Below the pieces are notes generated by a model that saw nothing but the letters and a program-made list of their open reading frames with translations, ran no database searches and had not been told where the DNA came from. Both the position numbers and the translations under genes were made by a program. A stretch of 64,000 nt of DNA from RHKX01 sp963745755 (GTDB taxonomy: Bacteria > Actinomycetota > Thermoleophilia > Solirubrobacterales > 70-9), in the NCBI GenBank assembly GCA_963745755.1, contig CAVUYP010000001.1:2604001-2668000 (forward strand), read 5' to 3'. This document shows positions 9,755 through 17,392 of this stretch, piece after piece. Position 1 is the stretch's first letter. Every line of letters begins with the position of its first letter.

Positions 9755-11794
9755 ATGCCGGAGGACCTGAAGCCGGGAACGACTTTCGCCGGTCACAGGA
9801 TCGAGGCGATCGCCGGCCGCGGCGGGATGGGGACCGTCTACCGGGCCACCCACCTCGCGCTCGACCACGTCGTCGCCCTGAAGGTGATCGCCGCCGACCT
9901 CGCCGCCGACGACGCCTTCCGCGAGCGGTTCCGCTCGGAGTCGCGGATCGCCGTCTCGCTGCGGCATCCGAACGTCGTCCCGATCCACCACGCCGGCGAG
10001 GAGGACGGCCTGCTGTTCGTGACGATGGACCTGATCGACGGGCCCGACCTGCGGCGGCTGCTGATCGCCTCCGGGACGCTGCCCGCCGACCGCGCCGTGG
10101 CGATCGTCGGCCAGGTCGCCGCCGCGCTCGACGTCGCTCATTCGCGCGGCCTCGTCCACCGCGACATCAAGCCCGGCAACATCCTCGTCGAGACCGATCG
10201 TGACGATCACGCCTACCTGACCGACTTCGGGCTCGCCAAGCGCTTCGACCAGGCGACCGAGGCCGGCGCGCTGACCCGGACCGGCGCCTTCGTCGGCACC
10301 CTCGACTACGTCGCTCCCGAGCAGATCCGCGGCGACCGTGTCGATGCCCGCACCGACGTCTACGCGCTCGGCTGCGTCCTCTACGAGGCGATCTCCGGCA
10401 GGGCGCCGTTCGCCGACCGCGAGGAGAACGTCGCCAAGATCTACGCTCACCTCCAGGACGAGCCGCCGTGGCTGCCCGGCGAGGGCGGCGTCGAGGGCGA
10501 GCTCGACGAGGTCATCGCCCGGGCTCTCGCCAAGGATCCCGGCGACCGCTATCCGTCGGCCGGAGACCTCGCCCGCGCCGCCGCGGCGGCGATCGAGGGC
10601 GAGGAGATGCTGCGCTCGGCCGAGCGCAGCGTCGCCACCGGCAAGGCGGCCCCGGAGACCGGCGAGCCGGAGGCGCCGGCGCCTGCCGACACCGTCGAGT
10701 CGGAGCCGCCTCAGCCCCCGCCGCCGCTGGAGCCGCCGCCGACTGAGCCGATGGACGCGCCCGAGCCGGAGCCGGAGCCGACGCTGCTGACCGAGCCGTC
10801 GACGCTGCCGCCGGACGCGGCGCCGGCGCCGCGGTCCGGTCGGCGCCGGGAGCTGATCGCCGCCGCGGTCGCGGTCGGCGCGGCGCTGGTCGTCGCCGCC
10901 GTGCTTCTGCTCGGCGGCGGCGACGACGGCTCGGCGGGCTTCGCGGCGCCGGCGGTCGACGGCAAGGCGATCGCGCTGCTGGGGATGCCGGTCGGGATCG
11001 CCGCCGAGGGAGGGATGGTGGCGGTGGCGACGCGGGAGGGCAAGGCCGTAACGCTGCTCGACGAGAAGACCGGCGAGCCGACCGGCGATGCCATCGGCCT
11101 GCCGAGCGCCGGCGAGGACGTCGCCTTCGCAGACGGTTCGCTGTGGGCAACCGTGCCCGATTCGAAGCTGGTCGTCAGAGCCGACGCCGACGGCGCCGAT
11201 CCGGCCAGGATCGAGGTGCCCTCGTCGCCCTACGGGATCGCTGCCGATGGAGACGCCGTCTGGGTCGCCGAGCCCGATGCCCAACGGCTCGGATCGATCG
11301 ACTCCGGTGACGACTCGGTCAGCTCGATCCCGGTCGATGGATCCGATACGCCTTCCCAGCTGGCCGCGGGCGACGCAGCGATCTGGGTTGTCGACCGGGA
11401 CGGCGGTCAGGTCTTCGCCGTCGATCCCTCCGACCCCTCCAGCACCCGGGCCTTCCCGACCGGTCGCAACCCGAAGGGCGTCGTCCTCGCCGGCGGATCG
11501 GTCTGGGTCGCGAACACGGACGACTCGAACGTCGTCCGCCTCGGGACCGACGGCTCCAGGCAGGACGTGATTGCGGTCGGCGGCGAGCCGCGGCTGCTCG
11601 CCTTCGGCTTCGGGCGGGTCTGGGTGGCCAACGGCGACGGCTCGGTCGAGGCGATCGATCCGGCCGACAACACGATCCAGCGGGTCGCGGTCGAGGGTTC
11701 GCCGGAGGGCGTCGCGATCGGCGCCGAGCGGGTCTGGGTCAGCACCGGCACCGGCGATTCGGTGGTCCGCATCGATCCCGGCGCCGCCGAGTAG
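9755..11794 (+). CDS. Receptor-like Ser/Thr protein kinase with extracellular beta-propeller
   Basis: 679 residues. The cytoplasmic kinase domain (about 1-275) has the glycine loop GRGGMGTVYRATH, VALKV lysine, HRDIKPGNILVE catalytic loop, TDFGLAKRF and APEQIRG. A Pro/Glu-rich linker (about 300-355) is followed by one membrane helix (about 363-385, LIAAAVAVGAALVVAAVLLL). The outer part holds about six repeats of roughly 40 residues with a recurring VWVA core, such as GGSVWVANTDDSNVVRL, predicting a YVTN/NHL-type propeller sensor rather than PASTA domains. The ATG lies 6 bases after TATAAC, a leaderless start. An FHA protein 1.2 kb downstream is a possible phosphothreonine reader; that link is inference. 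Confidence 0.92.
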   Translation: MPEDLKPGTTFAGHRIEAIAGRGGMGTVYRATHLALDHVVALKVIAADLAADDAFRERFRSESRIAVSLRHPNVVPIHHAGEEDGLLFVTMDLIDGPDLRRLLIASGTLPADRAVAIVGQVAAALDVAHSRGLVHRDIKPGNILVETDRDDHAYLTDFGLAKRFDQATEAGALTRTGAFVGTLDYVAPEQIRGDRVDARTDVYALGCVLYEAISGRAPFADREENVAKIYAHLQDEPPWLPGEGGVEGELDEVIARALAKDPGDRYPSAGDLARAAAAAIEGEEMLRSAERSVATGKAAPETGEPEAPAPADTVESEPPQPPPPLEPPPTEPMDAPEPEPEPTLLTEPSTLPPDAAPAPRSGRRRELIAAAVAVGAALVVAAVLLLGGGDDGSAGFAAPAVDGKAIALLGMPVGIAAEGGMVAVATREGKAVTLLDEKTGEPTGDAIGLPSAGEDVAFADGSLWATVPDSKLVVRADADGADPARIEVPSSPYGIAADGDAVWVAEPDAQRLGSIDSGDDSVSSIPVDGSDTPSQLAAGDAAIWVVDRDGGQVFAVDPSDPSSTRAFPTGRNPKGVVLAGGSVWVANTDDSNVVRLGTDGSRQDVIAVGGEPRLLAFGFGRVWVANGDGSVEAIDPADNTIQRVAVEGSPEGVAIGAERVWVSTGTGDSVVRIDPGAAE

Positions 11795-11896
11795 CCCCAC
11801 CCGACACCACCCCGCGCCTCACACCGCCCCGCCCCGCGCCACACACCCCCGCCCCCCACACACCCCGCGCCCCACACCCCCGCGCCACACCACCCG
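11795..11896. other. C/A-rich low-complexity spacer
   Basis: About 100 bases after the kinase gene made almost only of C and A runs on the + strand (repeated cacacc, ccccgc units). No gene is visible. It borders the first copy of the palindromic repeat. Confidence 0.7.
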
Positions 11897-11949
11897 CGCC
11901 GAGGTCGAGGAAAGGGGTGACAGTTGTGGCTTTCCTCGATCTCGGCGGG
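11897..11949 (+). repeat. Palindromic repeat, copy 1
   Basis: A 53-base element: arms CGCCGAGGTCGAGGAAA and TTTCCTCGATCTCGGCG around a core GGGGTGACAGTTGTGG. The same arms and the GGTGACAGTT core occur at 12772-12826 (same orientation) and 47917-47969 (opposite orientation). It lies between genes. It could be a REP-like or MITE-like element, or a structured RNA terminator. Confidence 0.75.
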
Positions 11950-11955
11950 CTCGAA

Positions 11956-11995
11956 CGACGCCGAGGCCCCGCCGGAGCGGGGCCTCGGATCGTCG
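11956..11995 (-). terminator. Hairpin terminator of the secreted-protein gene
   Basis: A perfect 11-base stem CCGAGGCCCCG / CGGGGCCTCGG with a 6-base loop, extended outward by CGACG / CGTCG. It lies just past the stop at 12012 on the minus strand. Confidence 0.7.
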
Positions 11996-12011
11996 GGTCT
12001 CGGGGTGCCGG

Positions 12012-12596
12012 TTACTTGACGACGCCCTCGATGAGCATCCAGCAGCCGTCGTCGGAGCCGAGGCTCTGGAGGGTGTGGCCGACCTTCAGGGCCGGGTTGT
12101 AGAGCAGCGTGTTGTCGCCGCCGGAGCTACACCGCAGGGTGCTGGTGCGCTTCGTCTTGATGGCGAGCTGCTCACCCTTGTGGACCGGGACGTTCACCTT
12201 GAACTTCTCGACCTCGTAGGTGTCCGCATTCGGGTTCGACTGGCCTTGGTAGTGGATCCGCGGACCCTGGGTGACGACCTTGGCCCGCTGGCTCTTGGTG
12301 ACCTTGACGAGCTGGAGCTTGAAGCTGCCGGGAGCACCGGCGATCAGCTTGATCCGCTTCAGCTTGCCGCTCTTCGGCGCTTTCTCGCCGCCCGGGTTGC
12401 CGTAGGCGTCGTTGAGCACCCACGTGCAGGTCTTGCCCTCGAAGCCGCTGCACTTGTGCGGGGTGCCGGCGTTGGAGGGCTGCACGTCGGGCTCGACGTC
12501 GGCGCCGAACGTGGCGGCCGATGCCGCGGCCGGGACGGCGACCATCGCCAGGGCGGCGACGGCGAGGGCGACGAGGGTCTTGGTGCGGTTGAACAT
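12012..12596 (-). CDS. Secreted protein of unknown function
   Basis: 194 residues. The N-terminus is a classical signal peptide: basic MFNRTK, a hydrophobic stretch ALAVAALAMVAVPAAA, and a likely cut after ASA (about residue 28). The mature part is small, basic and has four cysteines (HKCSG, TCTWV, LRCSS, GCWML), so two disulfides are possible. Short beta-type stretches such as GSFKLQLVKVTKS suggest a beta sandwich. No family is recognised. The start is the ATG after AAGGAAGAAGG rather than an upstream in-frame ATG, because only this start exposes the signal peptide. The gene sits between two same-direction copies of a palindromic repeat. Confidence 0.75.
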   Translation of the reverse strand: MFNRTKTLVALAVAALAMVAVPAAASAATFGADVEPDVQPSNAGTPHKCSGFEGKTCTWVLNDAYGNPGGEKAPKSGKLKRIKLIAGAPGSFKLQLVKVTKSQRAKVVTQGPRIHYQGQSNPNADTYEVEKFKVNVPVHKGEQLAIKTKRTSTLRCSSGGDNTLLYNPALKVGHTLQSLGSDDGCWMLIEGVVK

Positions 12597-12989
12597 CCTT
12601 CTTCCTTTCGGGTTGATTGCCGCCGCGCTTGCTTCCGCGCCGCGGTGCTCCCACCATCGCCTCGCGCCGCCGCCGCGAACATCCACCCGCGGGCGGGAAG
12701 GGCTCCCCGGCTGGGGTCGCCCCGCTCACCCCGTGGTGTGGGCCGCGGAGCTCCCGTTCCGACATCGCCAACCCGCCGAGGTCGAGGAAAGGGGTGACAG
12801 TTGCCGGTTTTCTCGACCTCGGCGGGAAAGAGGCCCGGCGAGGAGGCGGCGCGGCGGGAGGGGCGCGGCGGGACGGGGCAGCGGTGGGGAGGGGCCTTGG
12901 CGAGGGCGGCGCGGCGGGAAGGGCCTTGGCAGGGAGGTCGGCTCGGTGGTTACGCCGGCCCGGTGGTTGCGCCGGCCCGGTGGTTGCGC
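12597..12989. other. Gene-free G-rich stretch with repeats
   Basis: 393 bases between the secreted-protein start and the FHA gene stop. It contains palindromic repeat copy 2, a G-rich low-complexity tract (about 12830-12940, repeated ggccttggc and gcggcggga units) and a 17-base tandem repeat. No credible coding sequence is seen. The promoter of the secreted-protein gene must lie here but no clear box was found. Confidence 0.6.
12772..12826 (+). repeat. Palindromic repeat, copy 2
   Basis: 55 bases with arms CCCGCCGAGGTCGAGGAAA and TTTTCTCGACCTCGGCGGG and the core GGGGTGACAGTTGCCGG. This is the most symmetrical copy. It has the same orientation as copy 1, 875 bases away, and the secreted-protein gene lies between them. 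Confidence 0.75.
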
Positions 12990-12990
12990 C
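12944..12990. repeat. 17-base tandem repeat
   Basis: Nearly three tandem units of cggtggttgcgccggcc, the first with one change. They end at the stop codon of the FHA gene. No function is evident; slippage duplication is likely. Confidence 0.65.
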
Positions 12991-13667
12991 TAGAGGTCGC
13001 GTTCGCCGATCAGGCCGGTCTGCATCGCCCGCTGTACGAGGTCGACCCGCTTGCGGCTCTGCGGTGCGTCGGCGAGGTCGAACTTCTCGAACAGGGCCCG
13101 CAGGTGGGTCTTCACCGCGTCGATGCTGAGGTGCAGCTCGGCGGCGATCTCCGCATTCGTCGCCGGGCTCGCGAACGCCGGGCCGTCCTTGAACGGGCGG
13201 CAGAGGGCGACGAGGACCCGGCGCTGCGCCGGCGACACCCCGGCCGCCGCCGCGAGGTCGGTCGACAGGACCGTCGAGTCGCCACCGGCCGCGACCGGGG
13301 CGCGAAAGCGGATCCGCGTCCGGCCGACCCGGATCACGTCGCCGTCGCGGAGCATCCGCCGCCCGCCGACGCGATCCTCGTTGACGAACGAGCCGTTGCG
13401 GGAGAGCCCGTCATCGATCAGCGTGCAGTCGCCGCCGACCCACTCGATCTGGGCGTGCAGCTTCGACACCTCGCCGTCGGCGGCGAGGCTGACGTCGGCC
13501 GACGGACTGCGGCCGATCCAGAGCGCTCCGCGTTCGCCGGCGATCGTCGCGATCCGCTGGACGTCCTCGCCGTCGCGATAAACCAGCAGCGGCGACCCGA
13601 GCCGCTCCATCTCGATCTGCTCCTTCAGCTCGGCGGCTGTCTGCTGGCGCTCTCCGGGGCCGCTCAT
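12990..13667 (-). CDS. FHA-domain transcriptional regulator with C-terminal helix-turn-helix
   Basis: 225 residues. The FHA domain spans about 35-125 and keeps the phosphothreonine-contact motifs WIGRSPSADV, SKLHAQIEW and SRNGSFVNEDRVG. The C-terminal part (about 145-220, GVSPAQRRVLVALC, ATNAEIAAELHLSIDAVKTH) looks like a winged or LuxR-like helix-turn-helix. The protein could therefore turn a phosphorylation signal into gene control. The kinase at 9755 is a plausible partner, but no direct evidence links them. The ATG at 13667 is 8 bases after TAGCTT, which decides against an ATG seven codons upstream. Confidence 0.82.
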   Translation of the reverse strand: MSGPGERQQTAAELKEQIEMERLGSPLLVYRDGEDVQRIATIAGERGALWIGRSPSADVSLAADGEVSKLHAQIEWVGGDCTLIDDGLSRNGSFVNEDRVGGRRMLRDGDVIRVGRTRIRFRAPVAAGGDSTVLSTDLAAAAGVSPAQRRVLVALCRPFKDGPAFASPATNAEIAAELHLSIDAVKTHLRALFEKFDLADAPQSRKRVDLVQRAMQTGLIGERDL

Positions 13668-13742
13668 GGCAGCGGAAGCTAGCGCCATCCGACGACGTGA
13701 GACCGCCGAGGAGCGAGGCTTGTATACATTCCCCGCCCGTCC

Positions 13743-14864
13743 ATGAGGCTAGGCGTCCCGAAAGAATCGCGAAGCGGGGAACGGCGAGTCGCGCTGATTC
13801 CCGACACCGTCAAGACGCTGACCGGCAAGGGTCTCGAAGTCGTCGTCGAGTCCGGCGCCGGCGTCGCCTCCGGCCATCCCGACGAGCAGTACAGCGAGGC
13901 CGGCGCCACGATCGGCGATCCCTGGGCGGCCGACATCGTCGTCTGCGTCGATCCGCCGACCGTCGATGAGATCGGCCGGGTCGGCGGCGGCAAGGTCCTG
14001 ATCGGCTTCCTCTCGCCGCTGACCGCCACCGAGACGACGAAGGCGCTCGCCGCCGGCGACGTCACCGCCTTCGCGGTCGAGTCAATCCCGCGGATCACCC
14101 GCGCCCAGGCGATGGATGCGCTCTCCTCGCAGGCCAACGTCGCCGGCTACGCGGCGGCCCTGCTCGCCGCCCGTGAGGCCGGCCGGTTCTTTCCGATGAT
14201 GACCACCGCCGCCGGCACCGTCTCGCCCGCCAAGGTGATGGTCCTCGGCGCCGGCGTCGCCGGCCTGCAGGCGATCGCCACCGCGAAGCGGCTCGGCGCG
14301 GTCGTCAGCGGCTTCGACATCCGCCGTGCCGCCTGGGAGCAGATCAAGTCGCTCGGCGGGCGGCCGCTCGAGCTCGACTTCATCCCCGACGCCGAGGACG
14401 AGGGCGGCTACGCTCGGCCGCTCACCGACGAGGAGAACGAGCAGGTTCGCGAGGCGCTCGCCGAGAACGCCGGTCGCCAGGACGTGATCATCACGACCGC
14501 ACAGATCCCCGGCCGTCCCGCCCCGATCCTGATCACGGCCGCGGGCGTCCGCAACATGGCCCCGGGGTCGGTGATCGTCGACCTCGCCGGCGAGAGCGGC
14601 GGCAACTGCGAGCTCACCCGCGCCGGCGAGACCGTCGTCGAGAACGGGGTCAAGATCATCGCCCCGGGGAATCTCGCCAGCGACATGGCCGCCCACGCCT
14701 CGCAGCTCTACTCCAAGAACCTCGAGAACTTCATCGGCCTGATCACGTCCGAGGAGGGGGCGCTGGAGCTGAACTTCGACGACGAGGTCGTCGCCGGCGC
14801 CTGCCTGACCGACGGCGGCGAGATCAAGAACGAGCGCGCCAAGAGCGTGGTGGAAGGATCCTGA
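13743..14864 (+). CDS. pntAA: NAD(P) transhydrogenase subunit alpha part 1
   Basis: 373 residues, the NAD(H)-binding domain I of proton-translocating transhydrogenase. The N-terminus LGVPKESRSGERRVALIPDT is typical of the AlaDH/PntA family, and the nucleotide-binding loop is VLGAGVAGLQAIATAKRLGA (about 163-182) with an acidic residue in GFDIRR. Family knowledge: the enzyme uses the proton gradient to move hydride from NADH to NADP+, supplying NADPH. It begins a three-gene operon, followed at 7 bases by pntAB and then pntB, the split layout common outside enterobacteria. TATACATT upstream may be the -10 region. Confidence 0.93.
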   Translation: MRLGVPKESRSGERRVALIPDTVKTLTGKGLEVVVESGAGVASGHPDEQYSEAGATIGDPWAADIVVCVDPPTVDEIGRVGGGKVLIGFLSPLTATETTKALAAGDVTAFAVESIPRITRAQAMDALSSQANVAGYAAALLAAREAGRFFPMMTTAAGTVSPAKVMVLGAGVAGLQAIATAKRLGAVVSGFDIRRAAWEQIKSLGGRPLELDFIPDAEDEGGYARPLTDEENEQVREALAENAGRQDVIITTAQIPGRPAPILITAAGVRNMAPGSVIVDLAGESGGNCELTRAGETVVENGVKIIAPGNLASDMAAHASQLYSKNLENFIGLITSEEGALELNFDDEVVAGACLTDGGEIKNERAKSVVEGS

Positions 14865-14871
14865 TCCGAGC

Positions 14872-15183
14872 ATGGACCTCGTAACCGAGTTCACGATCTT
14901 CGTCCTCGCCGCCTTCGTCGGCTTCGAGGTGATCTCGAAGGTCCCGGCGACCCTGCACACGCCGCTGATGTCGCAGACGAACGCGATCCACGGCATCGTC
15001 ATGCTCGGCGGCCTGATCGTCGCCGGCTACGCCGACGGCGGCCTCGAGTTGACGATCGCGTTCATCGCGATCGCCTTCGGCACGATCAACATCGTCGGTG
15101 GATTCCTGGTCACCGACCGGATGCTGGGCATGTTCAGTCGCAAGAAGCCGGCCAAGCAGAGCGACGCCGACGAGGGGAGCTGA
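14872..15183 (+). CDS. pntAB: NAD(P) transhydrogenase subunit alpha part 2
   Basis: 103 residues with three membrane helices (FTIFVLAAFVGFEVI, HGIVMLGGLIVAGYA, LTIAFIAIAFGTINIVGGFL). The motif VPATLHTPLMSQTNAIHG is characteristic of the small membrane part of the alpha subunit. It forms the proton path together with the PntB membrane helices. Spacing of 7 bases to both neighbours indicates one transcript. Confidence 0.93.
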   Translation: MDLVTEFTIFVLAAFVGFEVISKVPATLHTPLMSQTNAIHGIVMLGGLIVAGYADGGLELTIAFIAIAFGTINIVGGFLVTDRMLGMFSRKKPAKQSDADEGS

Positions 15184-15190
15184 GCGGGCG

Positions 15191-16603
15191 ATGCCGTTGA
15201 CCGCAGTGCTCGAGCCGAGCGGCGACCTGACGACGCTGCTCTACGTCGTCGCGTTCTCGCTGTTCATCATCGGGATCAAGCAGGGGACCTCGCCGACCAC
15301 CGCCAAGCGCGGCAACGCGATCGCCGCCGTCGGCATGGCGATCGCGGTCGTGACGACGCTGTTGCTCGACGGGATCGGCAACTGGGGCGTGATCGTCGGC
15401 GGGCTGCTCGTCGGCGGCGCGATCGGGGTCGTTGCCTCGATCCGCGTGCAGATGACCGAGATGCCGCAGATGGTCGCGCTCTACAACGGCGTCGGCGGCG
15501 GCGCCGTCGCCCTGATCGCCTGGTCGGAGTTCCGCCACGGCGCCGGCAGCGAGTTCCCGCTCGAGGCGTTCGTCCCGATCCTGTTTGCGGCCGTGATCGG
15601 CTCGATCTCGTTCTGGGGCTCGAACATCGCCTTCGCGAAGCTCCAGGACCTGATCCCGACGAAGCCGCTCGCCGTGCCCGGCCAGCAGGTGATCAACGCC
15701 GTCCTCCTGATCGGCGTCGTCGCCGCCTGCATCTACCTCGGCATCAGACACGACGACGATCCCTCCCAGGCCGTCTTCATCGCGATCCTGATCGGGGCCG
15801 CGCTGCTCGGCAACCTCGTCGTCCTGCCGATCGGCGGCGCCGACATGCCGGTCGTGATCTCGCTGCTCAACGCCCTGACCGGCCTCTCGGCCGCGGCCGC
15901 CGGCTTCTCGCTCGACAACGTCGCTCTGATCGTCGCCGGAACCATCGTCGGCTCCTCGGGAACGATCCTGACGATGGAGATGGCGACCGCGATGAACCGC
16001 TCGGTCCCGAACATCCTCTTCGCCGGTTTCGGCGGCGCCCCCGCCGCCCAGTCCGGCTCCGGCGAGGAGCGGCCGCACCGCTCGGTCACCGCCCAAGATG
16101 CGGCGATCGCGCTCGCCTACGCCGACTCGGTGGTGATCGTTCCCGGCTACGGCCTTGCGGTCGCCCAGGCCCAGCATGCCGTCAAGGAGATGGCCAACGA
16201 GCTCGAGAAGCGCGGCGTCGAGGTCCGCTACGCGATCCACCCGGTCGCCGGCCGGATGCCGGGTCACATGAACGTGCTCCTCGCCGAAGCCGACGTGCCC
16301 TACGAGCAGCTCGTCGAGATGGAGGACATCAACCCCGACATGCCGCGGACCGACGTCGCGATCGTGATCGGCGCCAACGACGTCACCAATCCGGCCGCCA
16401 AGGACGACCCCGACAGCCCGATCGCAGGGATGCCGATCATCGAGGTCGGCGAGGCGCAGCAGGTGATCGTCATCAAGCGGTCGCTGAGCCCGGGATTCGC
16501 CGGGATCGACAACGACCTCTTCTACATGGACAAGACGTCGATGCTGTTCGCCGACGCCAAGAAGGCGGCTCAGGAGATCGCCGCCGAGGTCACCAAGCTG
16601 TAG
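15191..16603 (+). CDS. pntB: NAD(P) transhydrogenase subunit beta
   Basis: 470 residues. The N-terminal ~280 residues hold about nine membrane helices (for example GVIVGGLLVGGAIGVVASI). The C-terminal NADP(H)-binding domain III shows VIVPGYGLAVAQAQHAVKEM, GRMPGHMNVLLAEADVPY, GANDVTNPAA and the final IDNDLFYMDKTSMLFADAKK. These match the family throughout. The start at 15191 follows pntAB by 7 bases; an upstream in-frame start would overlap pntAB by about 90 bases and is less likely. Confidence 0.94.
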   Translation: MPLTAVLEPSGDLTTLLYVVAFSLFIIGIKQGTSPTTAKRGNAIAAVGMAIAVVTTLLLDGIGNWGVIVGGLLVGGAIGVVASIRVQMTEMPQMVALYNGVGGGAVALIAWSEFRHGAGSEFPLEAFVPILFAAVIGSISFWGSNIAFAKLQDLIPTKPLAVPGQQVINAVLLIGVVAACIYLGIRHDDDPSQAVFIAILIGAALLGNLVVLPIGGADMPVVISLLNALTGLSAAAAGFSLDNVALIVAGTIVGSSGTILTMEMATAMNRSVPNILFAGFGGAPAAQSGSGEERPHRSVTAQDAAIALAYADSVVIVPGYGLAVAQAQHAVKEMANELEKRGVEVRYAIHPVAGRMPGHMNVLLAEADVPYEQLVEMEDINPDMPRTDVAIVIGANDVTNPAAKDDPDSPIAGMPIIEVGEAQQVIVIKRSLSPGFAGIDNDLFYMDKTSMLFADAKKAAQEIAAEVTKL

Positions 16604-16639
16604 CCCGCTTCCGCCTCCGCGAGGGCTAGCTTGGGGGCG

Positions 16640-17023
16640 GTGAAGACGGTGGCAACGGGCCCGACATCGCGATTCGTCCTCGGGGCCGCGAGGCCGCCCG
16701 ACCTCGCCGAGGTCGAGACCTGGATCGGCTGGCGGGTCGACGACGTCCACGGTTCGATGATCGGGCGGGTCGAGTCGATCCGCCTCGACCCCGACGGCCG
16801 GCCGCTCTGGCTGGTCGTCAGCGAGTTCCGCTTCGGCGAGGGGCGGCGCTTCGTGATCCCCGCCGGCGATGCCGTCGGCGGGTCGGTCCGGGTCTGGTCA
16901 CCGCATCCGCGCGAGCGGATCCGGGCCACCGCGGGGATGCTCGGCGCCCGCTTCACCCCGCAGGCCGATCGCCGGCTGGTCAGCCACTACGTCGGCCCGG
17001 CCGGCGCCGGCCGGGCAGCCTGA
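16640..17023 (+). CDS. PRC-barrel domain protein
   Basis: 127 residues with one PRC-barrel (about 17-75: ETWIGWRVDDVHGSMIGRVE, RPLWLVVSEFRFGEGRRFVI) and a C-terminal helix with AGMLGARFTPQADRRLVSHY. PRC-barrels mediate protein or RNA contacts; no enzyme function is implied. Two more PRC-barrel genes occur at 51272 and 52505 with the same WIG-VDD-G-VGR-E-I pattern. The GTG at 16640 lies 7 bases after TAGCTT; a TTG 9 bases upstream would overlap that box. Confidence 0.75.
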   Translation: MKTVATGPTSRFVLGAARPPDLAEVETWIGWRVDDVHGSMIGRVESIRLDPDGRPLWLVVSEFRFGEGRRFVIPAGDAVGGSVRVWSPHPRERIRATAGMLGARFTPQADRRLVSHYVGPAGAGRAA

Positions 17024-17037
17024 GCGGCGCCCCGGGC

Positions 17038-17319
17038 TCAGTCGCGCTCGCGCTCTCGCTCGCGGCGGCGGTCGCGGCGCACGTGCGGCCACAGCCAGCC
17101 GGCCAGCGCGCCGAGCGCGAAGGTGATGACGAGGATGAAGAAGAGCGGCGTGTTGGTCGTCGCGAAGATGAAGTCGACGGCTACCTTCTGCGAGTTCTGG
17201 ACGATGAAGACGAGGGCGACGATCGCGACCACGATCGCCGCGTAGAAGCGCCAGCTGCGGTCCTTCTTCGGCTTCTCGCCGGGCAGCGGGGCCGGTCCGC
17301 GATGGGGTCGATCGCTCAT
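17038..17319 (-). CDS. LapA-domain small membrane protein
   Basis: 93 residues with two membrane helices (WRFYAAIVVAIVALVFIVQN and FFILVITFALGALAGWLWP) and a short linker, the layout of the LapA/DUF1049 family. The basic, charged tail (RRDRRRERERERD) faces the cytoplasm. In proteobacteria LapA proteins help lipopolysaccharide assembly; the role in actinobacteria is unknown. The ATG is 8 bases after TAGGGT on the minus strand. Confidence 0.82.
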   Translation of the reverse strand: MSDRPHRGPAPLPGEKPKKDRSWRFYAAIVVAIVALVFIVQNSQKVAVDFIFATTNTPLFFILVITFALGALAGWLWPHVRRDRRRERERERD

Positions 17320-17392
17320 TCGTTCCCGACCCTAGCGCCTTTCGGCACAGACGCTGCCCCACGCGTCGGCGACGGCGTCCTAGCGTCGCCGC

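Noticed and set aside
9119..11800. A long minus-strand frame opposite the kinase gene
   Set aside because: It is the antisense shadow of the kinase and the oxidoreductase, with no recognisable motif.
12597..12686. A longer N-terminus for the secreted protein
   Set aside because: It would bury the signal peptide behind a charged extension and has no ribosome site.
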